From positions 1-64,000 of the forward strand of contig JAZAYU010000924.1 in the NCBI GenBank assembly GCA_038501625.1: a stretch of 64,000 bases of DNA, given 5' to 3'. Under the pieces are notes generated by a model. That model ran no database searches and was not told where the DNA came from. It was given only the letters and a program-made list of their open reading frames with translations. The first letter of the stretch is position 1, and each line of letters starts with the position of its first letter. This document shows positions 11,341 through 21,055 of the stretch, piece after piece. The translations under genes and the position numbers were made by a program. Source of the DNA: Corbicula japonica (lineage: Eukaryota; Mollusca; Bivalvia; Venerida; Cyrenidae).

Positions 11341-13260
11341 CAGCTTATGAGTGGTAAGTTGCTTCAGTTTGGGGACCTGTATCAAAACTCCAGCTTATGA
11401 GTGGTAAGTTGCTTCAGTTCGGGGACCTGTATCAAAACTCCAGCTTATGAGTGGTAAGTTTCTTCAGTTCGTGGACCTGTCTCAAAACTCCAGCTTATGA
11501 GTGGTAAGTTGCTTCAGTTCGTGGACATGTCTCAAAACTCCAGCTTATGAGTGGTAAGTTGCTTCAGTTCGGGGACCTGTATCAAAAATCCAGCTTATGA
11601 GTGGTAAGTTGCTTCAGTTCGGGGACCTGTCTCAAATCTCCAGCTTATGAGTGGTAAGTTGCTTCAGTTTGGGGACCTGTCTCAAAACTCCAGCTTGTGA
11701 TTGGTTAGTTACTTCTGTTTGGGGACCTGTCTCAGAACTCCAGCTTATGACTGGTTAGTTACTTCTGTTTGGGGACCAGTCTCAAAACTCCAGCTTGTGA
11801 CTGGTTAGTTACTTCTGTTTGGGGACCAGTCTAAAATCTCCAGCTTGTGATTCGTTAGTTACTTCTGTTTGGGGACCTGTCTCAAAACTCCAGTTTATGA
11901 GTGGTTAGTTACTTCTGTTTGGGGACCGGTCTCAAAACTCCAGCTTATGAGTGGTAAGTTGCTTCAGTTCGGGGACCTGTATCTAAACTCCAGCTTGTGA
12001 TTGGTTAGTTACTTCTGTTTGGGGACCTGTCTCAGAACTCCAGCTTATGACTGGTTAGTTACTTCTGTTTGGGGACCAGTCTCAAAACTCCAGCTTGTGA
12101 CTGGTTAGTTACTTCTGTTTGGGGACCAGTCTAAAATCTCCAGCTTGTGATTCGTTAGTTACTTCTGTTTGGGGACCTGTCTCAAAACTCCAGTTTATGA
12201 GTGGTTAGTTACTTCTGTTTGGGGACAGGTCTCAAAACTCCAGCTTATGAGTGGTAAGTTGCTTCAGTTCGGGGACCTGTATCTAAACTCCAGCTTATGA
12301 GTGGTAAGTTGCTTCAGTTCGTGGACCAGTCTCAAAACTCCAGCTTATAAGTGGTAAGTTGCTTCAGTTCGTGGACATGTCTCAAAACTCCAGCTTATGA
12401 GTGGTAAGTTGCTTCAGTTTGGGGACCTGTCTCAAAACTCCAGCTTGTGATTGGTTAGTTACTTCTGTTTGGGGACCTGTCTCAAAACTCCAGCTTATGA
12501 CTGGTTAGTTACTTCTGTTTGGGGACCAGTCTCAAAACTCCAGCTTGTGACTGGTTAGTTACTTCTGTTTGGGGACCAGTCTAAAATCTCCAGCTTGTGA
12601 TTGGTTAGTAACTTCTGTTTGGGGACTAGTCTCAATACTCCAGCTTATGACTGGTTAGTTACTTCTGTTTGGGGACCTGTCTCAAAACTCCAGCTTATGA
12701 GTGGTTAGTTACTTCTGTTTGGGGACCGGTCTCAAAACTCCAGCTTATGAGTGGTAAGTTGCTTCAGTTCGGGGACCTGTATCTAAACTCCAGCTTATAA
12801 GTGGTAAGTTGCTTCAGTTCGGGGACCTGTATCAAAACTCCAGCTTATGAGTGGTAAGTTGCTTCAGTTCGTGGACCTGTCTCAAAACTCCAGCTTATAA
12901 GTGGTAAGTTGCTTCAGTTCGGGGACCTGTCTCAAAACTCCAGCTTATGAGTGGTAAGTTGCTTCAGTTCGGGGACCTGTCTCAAAACTCCAGCTTATGA
13001 GTGGTAAGTTGCTTCAGTTTGGGGACCTGTCTCAAAACTCCAGCTTATGAGTGGTAAGTTGCTTCAGTTGGGGACCTGTCTCAAAACTCCAGCTTATAAG
13101 TGGTAAGTTGCTTCAGTTCGGGGACCTGTATCAAAACTCCAGCTTGTGAGTGGTAAGTTGCTTCAGTTTGAGGAACTGTCTCAAAACTCCAGCTTATGAC
13201 TGGTTAGTTGCTTCTGTTTGGGGACCTGTCTAAAAACTCCAGCTTGTGATTGGTTAGTAA
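11341..13260 (+). repeat. Higher-order block 4 of the 50-bp array (partial)
   Basis: This block matches block 3 at a 2,500-bp offset up to about 12430. It then skips roughly 550 bp of the block 3 order and resumes with the sequence seen near 10490. The skipped segment suggests unequal exchange after the block duplication. Confidence 0.75.
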
Positions 13261-14292
13261 CTTCTGTTTGGGGACTAGTCTCAATACTCCAGCTTATGAC
13301 TGGTTAGTTACTTCTGTTTGGGGACCAGTCTCAAAACTCCAGCTTATGACTGGTTAGTTACTTCTGTTTGGGGACCAGTCTCAAAACTCCAGCTTATGAC
13401 TGGTTAGTTACTTCTGTTTGGGGGCCAGTCTCAAAACTCCAGCTTATGACTGGTTAGTTACTTATGTTTGGGGACCTGTCTAAAAACTCCAGCTTATGAG
13501 TGGTTAGTTACTTCTGTTTGGTGGCCAGTCTCAAAACGCCAGCTTATGACTGGTTAGTTACTTCTGTTTGGGGGCCAGTCTCAAAACTCTAGCTTATGAC
13601 TGGTTAGTTGCTTCTGTTTGGGGACCAGTCTCAAAACTCCAGCTTATTACTGGTTAGTTACTACTGTTTGGGGACCAGTCTTAAAACTCCAGCTTATGAT
13701 TGGTTAGTTGCTTCTGTTTGGGGACCAGTCTCAAAACTCCAGCTTATGACTGGTTAGTTACTACTGTTTGGGGACCAGTCTTAAAACTCCAGCTTATGAT
13801 TGGTTAGTTGCTTCTGTTTGGGGACCAGTCTCAAAACTCCAGCTTATGATTGGTTAGTTGCTTCTGTTTGGGGACCAGTCTCAAGACTCCAACTTGTGAT
13901 TCGTTATTTGCTTCAGTACAAGGAATGATTATAAAACTCCAGCTTGTAACTGGTTAGTTGCTTTAGTTCGGGGAATGATCTCAACACTCCCTTGTGTGAT
14001 TGGTTGATTGCTTCAGTTCCGCGACCTGTCTCGAAACACGACTTATAGTTGCTTTAGTTCGGGCACCTGTCTCGGGAACTACTTTTTAATAACCTGCTGG
14101 ATTGCATTCACGCATCCGGTTAAGAGTCAAAAGACACTGGACGATTTGTAGATACAGGTTTTTTCAACAGCAATATGAACAACAAATCGCTATTATAGTA
14201 CAATGTCATTTAACAGAATTTACCAAGTCACCCCTCGCGAAATAATCATGATTCTGTAGTTAAACGTCAATTCATGACCAGGGTTTATACAA

Positions 14293-14356
14293 TGGCGTTA
14301 GATTGGTTAGTTGCATCCGATCTGAGACCAGTCTCCAAACTCAAGCTTTTGATTGA
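14293..14356 (+). repeat. Isolated diverged unit of the 50-bp minisatellite
   Basis: The sequence GATTGGTTAGTTGC, then GAGACCAGTCTCCAAACTC and AAGCTTTTGATTG, follows the order of the array unit with many substitutions. It lies about 220 bp beyond the end of the array. The rest of 14076-14389 shows no gene. Confidence 0.7.
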
Positions 14357-14389
14357 TTACCTTACTGAAAATCAAGAAATTGACATTTA

Positions 14390-15120
14390 TTGCGTTTCCA
14401 CTCCGTTTCATTTCCATTTTAATTGGCAACGTTGTCCATTCCGTTTCCGTTGCGTTTCCATTCCGTTTCCATTTCGATTAAAACGCTTTCAACACTGCGT
14501 TTCCAGCGTTTTTTCGGTTCTAGCGTTTTTTTCCGTTTCTATCGTTTCTTCCGTTTCTAGCGTTTCCAACGTTCCATGTCCGCGTCCGTGCGTTTTTACC
14601 GTTTCCACGGTTAAATATTTTCGTTCAACAAATTTAAGTTACAGTTGTAAATGTCAAACCATGTAGATTTCTATCAAATATAATGAAATATGGCGATAAA
14701 CTTCAGACTGGCATTGCAAAATTTGCATTATCATGTTTGCATCACGACTAAGACGTGAAGGCGATCCGATCCGTAAATATTTAGACTGACCATTACCTGA
14801 AACAAGTGTCCCATGAAGCGTCATTTCGAAAACTATCATTTGTGTTAAAATTAATTTCGTACAAAGAAACGGTTAGAACGTTTATATGAATAAGAAACGG
14901 TAAAACGCTTCTATAAATAAGCGGGTCGTTTCTAGTGTTCTGAATATTCCGTTTATACCGATTCTAGCGTTCCAAGCGCTCCGATTATAGCGTTTCTACC
15001 GTTCCAATCGTTCAAAGCGTTTTAAGCGCCCCGTTGCGCTTCCATTTTTATAGCGTTACATTTCCATTCGTTTCCGTTTCAACATAGAGTGAAAATCGTT
15101 TCATTGCCATTTCCACTCCG
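14390..15120 (+). repeat. Degenerate CGTTTCC-type short repeat, two blocks
   Basis: Blocks at about 14390-14620 and 14860-15120 are filled with irregular copies of (G)CGTTTCC(A/T) and GCGTTTCTA, spaced 6-12 bp apart. The unit is too variable for a fixed period. The 14274-14666 open frame is a by-product of this composition. The DNA between the blocks (14620-14860) has no visible repeat or gene. CG dinucleotides are frequent here compared with the surrounding AT-rich intron. Confidence 0.7.
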
Positions 15121-15407
15121 GTTCATTTGACAATATCGTGATTTTCTGTACATGAAGTCGCTTCAGATCAGACAAAACTTGTTGGTACATTTTAAATTGT
15201 CTTTTTAAAATTGACATAATACTGTTATGTTTGCAAAATTAAATGGCATTTACATGATCGTGCCACTTGTACCAGAGAGTTTACTAAGCGTGTCCGAAAA
15301 AATATGTCTCTACGTTTTTAAACTACTAGGCGTTAAAGCAATCGCAGTCCCATCAACCTAGATTCGTTTAGCTCGATAATCAGCTTCTGGTGTGAACACT
15401 GTCAGCT

Positions 15408-16406
15408 CTTAAAGGGGCAACATTCGCTGCCTCGGCAGCGAGTAGTTTGGGGTGTGGCTTTACATACAAGCTATCTGCCAGTTATAATTAACTGTAGTAA
15501 AATAGCCTGTACAGAGTGAGTCACTGCATTACAGCAGACGACAGAATGAAGACTCCCTTTGCACTATTATGAACTTCTATTTTTACTTTCAGGGTTCCTT
15601 TGAATTTCTTTATATCTTGGACTAATTCCTCCCTTTTTTGTTTTTGTGTTCTTTAATTAAAATTGATATTTTCCTATTTGTTGTTAAAGACAAGCAGTCC
15701 ACTAAATATTTCATTCATAACTTTTGCCAGGAATGTTTCTATTATCACAACATAAAAAAGATAATGTCACAAAATTAATTTGCGATCCTGTTGTAACCTT
15801 TGATGTAGCAGAAATCTGGCTTGTTTACCGATACCAGGCTATTGTTCTATCTTTCAAAAAGGAGGGAAACTTTTAAACATTTGTAGATTCTAGATAGAAA
15901 ACTATTATAATTATGTTCATTTATTTATAATATTAAAAGGAAACATTATTATAATAGCAGTTTCTGATGCAAATGAAAATTTAGGCAACATAGAGCACAG
16001 ATGATAAAAAGCCAAACTTTCATTATTCTCTGTGAGATTAAGCTTCAGTCTTATTGTAAATGTTTTCTTGCTGCTGAATGTAAACATAAGCACGTTCTTG
16101 TGTTTACAAACACAGTGTTTTATCAGTTAGACACACCTCCCGGGAAATTCAAATTCAAAATTTTCTGTCTGACAGGTTTAAACTTTTTCTGAGAGTCACA
16201 TTTATAATTAATATTTCACTTAAATGTTTAGATAAAATGTTTAAAAGGCTTACAATGTACATTTGTGAAAATTTTTAAAATAATTTGTTCAGTAGTTTTT
16301 TTTTCAAGTTTTGAAAAAGGGCTCCTTGATGTGTAACACGCATAAAATTATAAAAGCCTGTCCCAGCGCCATCTTGAGGTTTATATAGTCCTGTTGCCCC
16401 TTAAAG
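15408..16406. mobile_element. MITE-like element with short terminal inverted repeats
   Basis: The left end CTTAAAGGGGCAACA (15408-15422) and the right end TGTTGCCCCTTAAAG (16392-16406) are inverted repeats matching at 14 of 15 positions. TTAA lies at both borders, as in piggyBac-type insertions, but is displaced by one base on one side. The interior is about 1 kb, without a transposase frame, and has a GCTGCCTCGGCAGC palindrome near the left end. This fits a non-autonomous element. The chance of a coincidental inverted repeat is low but not zero. Confidence 0.55.
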
Positions 16407-16582
16407 AACGGTTCTTAACAGTTAGGCATTACTGAAAATGTTTCACAGTTAGATATACTCTTATTCATTCAGACCTTAATTTTAGTTTAAAGACAACTCG
16501 GGATAATTAAAGTGTGATCGTGAAAAGGCCACCAGAGTTAAAATACTGAAAAAAACACAAAAAAGGTTATAAAACTAAAAAT

Positions 16583-16660
16583 GGAGACCAGTCTCACATC
16601 TCAGCGATCGGATTGGTGCAAATTGAACATAGTGACTGTCTCAAAACGCACCAGTGGGAA
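16583..16660 (+). repeat. Two old, diverged units of the 50-bp minisatellite
   Basis: GGAGACCAGTCTCACATCTC and then GATCGGATTGGT are followed by GACTGTCTCAAAACGC and CCAGTGGGAAG. These follow the order of the array unit, although the spacer between the two units is diverged. They lie 2.5 kb past the array, on the other side of the TIR element. Confidence 0.6.
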
Positions 16661-16689
16661 GTCTGAGATCGGAGCCTGGCTACCATCCT

Positions 16690-17052
16690 CAATTTCATAA
16701 CATTGGAGCCAGGCCAAGGTTTCATGCACATAGTACGATCTTTACTCTAGTCGAATTTATCAATTTTGTTACATTTGAGCCAGGTCCAGGTTTCACGCAC
16801 ATACGTTCTTTTACTCCAGTCGAGTTTATCAGGTTTCAATCACTTACGTTCTTTAACTCCAGCCGAGTTTATCAGGTTTCAAGCACGTACGTTCTTTTAC
16901 TCTAGTCGAGTTTATCAGGTTTCAAGCACGTACGTTCTTTTACTCCAGTCGAGTGTATCCGATTTCAAGCACGTACGTTCTTTTACTCCAGTCCAGTTTA
17001 TCAGGTTTCAAGCACGTACGTTCCTTTACTCTAGTCGAGTTTATCCGGTTTA
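16690..17052 (+). repeat. 43-bp tandem repeat, about 7 copies
   Basis: The unit is CAAGCACGTACGTTCTTTTA, then CTCCAGTCGAGTTTATCAGG, then TTT. The first two copies carry an extra GAGCCAGG(T/C)CAAGG-type segment. Later copies are well conserved. Small open frames in two phases come only from the repeat. Confidence 0.9.
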
Positions 17053-18132
17053 TTTTATTTTGAGATGCGTCTATAAAATACACTAACAAGGTGGCCATAA
17101 CACGTGGTTTATGAAGTCATTTTTGGTATTACGTCGAGAAATACACAACGATACAAATTTTCGAAGCCTTTTGTTTACATCAGAGCATTGGAATCGTTGT
17201 AGAAAAAAATTCTAAAAAGCAATACCAAAAAGTAACGATAACTAACAGTATTTTGCGGCGATTTAGTGTTTACAATTTAAGAAATGTGAATTACCTTTTT
17301 TTTCAAATTCCAGTTTTAAGTTGAATACTTTTTAACTAGTTGATACTTTTCAAAACCTGGCAGGGGATTGACAAATGGCCGCAAGAGTTTAGATAATAAT
17401 TCTTTAGTCGATACCGGTATCGTTGATATAGTGAAGGTATAGTTCGTTATCGGTAACATAATGGTTTATCAGCAAACGGGAAGTATTCTAACCATTGTTG
17501 CTTCAATTTTGTGTACGTTACGGGAAAAGATATCTTCTGTTATATTGTCTGACATTTCAGAGTTTGTAGCTATGTTTGAAAACGCATACAATAATTTATT
17601 CTGAGTATGTGATTTTGTTACATATGTTGACTTAATAATGTTATTTTTACAACGAAATGTATAATAATTAATTTTGTGAGCTCATATTGATAGCGTCGTC
17701 TCAGAGAATGACGTCAATATTCCGATACAATTTTTAACCCTTTATGTAAAAGAAAACGTTGCACCTTCCATTAAAAATTAATATAAAAAGCAACAATAGT
17801 TGCAGTAACTGACAGGGAGATCAAAACGGCACGTTTTGCATTTTCTATTTATCTTGCAAGCTTGGCATAAAACCCGCTCCTCACGAATCTTAATTTTTTA
17901 CCAGTCATTATGTCAGTAGTATTAACGCAATTGTTAAACATGTTTAATTGATAGAGCAAACACTGATGTTACTACAAGAAAGTTAAATCTGATCAGCTTC
18001 TAAATGTACACTTACCGTTTTATGAAGCACTCTAATCGGCTAATAGTGTTCACAGTATTTATGGAGCGTTTCTAAAGAGTATTTTCAGAAAAATAATGAA
18101 TAAAGAGCATTGTTAATATGTTATGCTTTCAG

Positions 18133-20960
18133 AATTTAAAGAAGAACTTGTACGTTTCTATCAAAACAATGAGTCCACGATCCCTGCCTCACCTCTAGTT
18201 GAAGACCATGCCGTTCCTTTAAAGGAGTTATACGTGCAGCCCCCGATGTCAGCGTTTATCAAACCGAATGCCTTTGGACAGGGAGACAAATCTCCCGAAA
18301 AGACGACAGTCTCTTCGTACCGGAAACTGTTATTCAACGACGACAACATTCCGTATAAAAATATATACGTCGAGGCGAATGCCGGCTACGGGAAGACGTC
18401 CTTTACTCAAAATATAGCTATGACGTGGTGTCAACCAAAAATGATAAACAAACAAACGGTCAGCAAACTCGTCGATGAAGACACCCTACCTATACCTTTT
18501 TTTGTCTTTACTCGGTTACCAAGGGTAAAAAAGCAAACGGTCAGCAACTTCACTGACATAGACACATTACAACGGTTTGATTTATTATTTCTATTACACT
18601 TGCGGGACTTCCAGGACGAAGACATATGCCTTCTAGACGATCTGATCATCAAGTTTGTAGCCCAAAGTTTGCCAGATCCCGAACGCTTTTCTATGAATTT
18701 TATAAAAAGTGTGTTGCGGACGAGGCCTTGTTTAGTTTTGTGCGATGGTCTGGATGAGTGGACGCATCCCAGCGGCAAGTGTGTGGGAAAACCTGGAATA
18801 CCCCACAACAACTATGGTGATAACTGCACGGTCCTTACCACCACCCGACCGTGGAAAATCAGTACGATAGGGCTTACACATAACCACATCAACCACCATG
18901 TTGAAATCTCATTGCTCGATGAAGCAACTTCCAAAGAGATAAAATCAAATGCAGTTAAACTTCTGAGCAAAAACAGCGGCGAAAAATGGCGTGATTTGAC
19001 AGACTTTGACAGAAAAGTATCTTCTGTAAAACTCGGAGATATCCGTTTAATTCCGTACATCTTACTACAGCTTATTTGCATATGGTTTGATGGCATTAGC
19101 ATTGGCAAGTCGAAATGTGAAACGTACAGTAACACTATTGAATTAACTCTTCAGAGGGGTTTAAACAAGACAAATCCACCAACTCTTTCTACTGGAAACG
19201 CGAAACGTAATGCTACAGTCCCAGAATGTATGAGACATAACGCGTTGTGTAATCAGTATATGAACTTACTCTTTAAGCTCTGGAAGTTAGCGTTCTATGC
19301 ATTGTTCCAAAAGATAAAAGAATCCAGCCTGGTAATTGAAAGCACATTTGTATTGCAATTTCTATCAGAGCAGGAACTCGAGTTTTGTCTGAAAATTGGA
19401 CTGTTGAGTCAAAGCAAAGACAGAAGTAAAGTTTCCGTAAAGCGATATCAAGTTTTCTTTCAACATAAATCCATTCAAGAATTTATGGCTGCCTTGTACA
19501 TAACGTCTGAATGGAACGATGACGTAATTATAAAATCAACTATTCTTGAAGTTTGTTCATCTCTTTCAAGCATATTAGAAATGGAAAATATGTTAATTTT
19601 CGTCTGCGGTATGAATCCAGAAGTATATACAAGTATTTCCTGTGAGCTGCAGACGATCGTTGACATTGACCGTTCTGTATATCAATTTAGGACAGACATG
19701 AACATTGATGAGGAAGATAACGATTGGAAATCAATGAAATCTTACCAATCAATGCAGTTAGAGTGTCTACAAGAAAGTTTGAGAAATGGAAATGACAGCT
19801 GTCCCATCCCTCTTTTTTTCGGGCTTGATAAACACAGCCTAACATATGATGTAAAAGCTTTAAAATCAATACTGCAAGTTAATAAAAGTATCGGGGAATC
19901 TCTTCAAGTATCATTAAACGAGAAGATAGTAGCCGCCATGCTGTCCGATAACCCTCCCTTAGTGGTCATGCAGTCGCTGGATCCTGGTGTGTTCACCTCC
20001 CTGGAGACATTGAGAGTAGATGACTGTTACGAGGAACCAGTATGGCTGGCTGACATCCTCACTGAATACGCCCGTACATTGAAATGTCTGACACTATTAC
20101 TATTTCAAACTTCTCTGTCCGCTATCAGTATAACGGCGCTCACAGGACTAAGGTGCTTACAATCATTGTATCTTCGTTTCGTTAACATGACTCACAGTAA
20201 CCTTAAATGTCTCTATGCTTATATCAGCCAGACCACAACACTGACACAGCTCAAGCTGGAGTACATAGTCTGCTCGGACCACAGGGATCAGGATCAGTAC
20301 CATGATTTTGACGTCACATTGGACCTACATCGTCTGAACGAGCTGAAGATGCTGCATCTTGACCTGGTACCATGTAGAGAGCTATACGTGAATCCAGCTT
20401 GCCTGGAGAAGCTCGTGTTCCGGCCATTTGAGAAGATGAAAGCCAGAGCCACCGCCACATTGTGTCAAGATCTACGTGCAGCACCGGTCCTATCATCATT
20501 AACGTTACGGGACACGACATCCTGCCAGGAAATGATACAAACCATTCCTACATTAACTCAGCTACAGCATCTCAAGCTTGCGGGGATCGATATGGGTGAC
20601 GTGATACCGCTCTCACCCGCCATGACACAACTAGAACGCGTGGTGCTATCCTTCCTAACAATGTCGTCTGCTTCATGGAAGAAACTTTTCGTCAGTTTCA
20701 GTCAGCTACTACGCAGTATCACAGTTCAACTCTCGGACATTACAATGACATCCCAGGAGTGGAGAGAACTGTTGCTCAGTGTCGGCGGGCTGCAACATCC
20801 GGTCAAAGTGGAGTTATCATCGTGTCGGGGACCATCCGAGGAGGATTGGAGGACGATTGTGAACGTGATCAAGACAACGCCGGCATTATCACTATTACCA
20901 CATTTAAGTATCGACAATGATGGCTGGACATCACTGTCTCTGAAAAACAAGACAATGTAA
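18133..20960 (+). CDS. NLR-like gene A, main exon: NACHT, winged-helix-like and LRR regions
   Basis: This is one uninterrupted 942-codon exon after acceptor TTATGCTTTCAG (18121-18132). The ATG at 18123 is intronic, because splicing in phase 1 gives EFKEELVRFYQ as in the paralogue. A Walker A loop NAGYGKTS lies at 18378-18401, Walker B VLCDGLDEW near 18735-18761 and a sensor-like TVLTTTRPW near 18829-18855. A helical FFQHKSIQEFMAALYI segment (19456-19503) is typical of the NLR winged-helix/helical region. From about 20000 to 20910 there are about eight to ten LRR-like segments (LETLRV, LKCLTL, LQSLYL, LTQLKL, LKMLHL, LSSLTL, LQHLKL). The family consists of cytosolic ATP-binding signalling switches, and the ligand is unknown. 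Compared with gene B, it carries a 27-residue duplication in NACHT and one extra LRR. Confidence 0.88.
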
Positions 20961-21055
20961 TAAAAATAGCAAACCATATTAAATTTTGATAAACACTTTC
21001 AATTTAATTTACAGCATTAAACAAAACAATATACAACGACACGGTGTGTAATAAA
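20959..21055 (+). promoter_or_regulatory. Candidate polyadenylation signals of gene A
   Basis: AATAAA at 20959-20964 overlaps the TAA stop codon (20958-20960). A second AATAAA lies at 21050-21055. Further A/T-rich matches follow. The second site gives a more usual 3' UTR. The overlapping one is notable because gene B also has AATAAA within a few bases of its stop. Confidence 0.4.

Larger units (their letters stand above)
2429..14075 (+). repeat. 50-bp minisatellite array, about 230 copies, inside NLR intron
   Basis: A 50-bp unit repeats about 233 times. Reading in pieces, it is GGGGACCTGTCTCAAAACTC, then CAGCTTATGAGT, then GGTAAGTTGCTTCAGTT. The first units (2429-2930) and last units (13900-14075) are diverged and the core is homogeneous. 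There are two main subtypes. One reads GGTAAGTT-GCTTCAG, the other GGTTAGTT-ACTTCTG, with some mixed units. Register is kept without net length change from about 2931 to 13068. A single base is lost near 13070. The first subtype contains splice-donor and acceptor lookalikes in the sense of the host gene. No coding function is supported, since only short frames at the degenerate edges are open. Confidence 0.97.
1826..18132 (+). other. 16.3 kb intron 3 of NLR-like gene A
   Basis: The intron is bounded by the donor at 1826 and the acceptor TTATGCTTTCAG ending at 18132. The exon phases on either side match (1 to 1). It contains the 50-bp minisatellite, a CGTTTCC-type degenerate repeat, a TIR element of about 1 kb and a 43-bp tandem repeat, listed separately. 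The stretch 1826-2428 holds nothing beyond a CACCCCAA-rich patch near 1990-2045. The stretch 17053-18132 is AT-rich with one isolated TGACGTCA at 17709-17716 and no gene. That exons 1-3 and exon 4 form one transcript is inferred from phase and family architecture. Confidence 0.6.

Noticed and set aside
2429..14075. CRISPR-like array
   Set aside because: Units are contiguous with no unique spacers, no cas genes are present, and the window is clearly eukaryotic.
18123..18132. ATG at 18123 as the start of gene A
   Set aside because: It lies in the polypyrimidine/AG acceptor region. The paralogue has a matching acceptor at the same place, and the splice phase fits the upstream coiled-coil exon.
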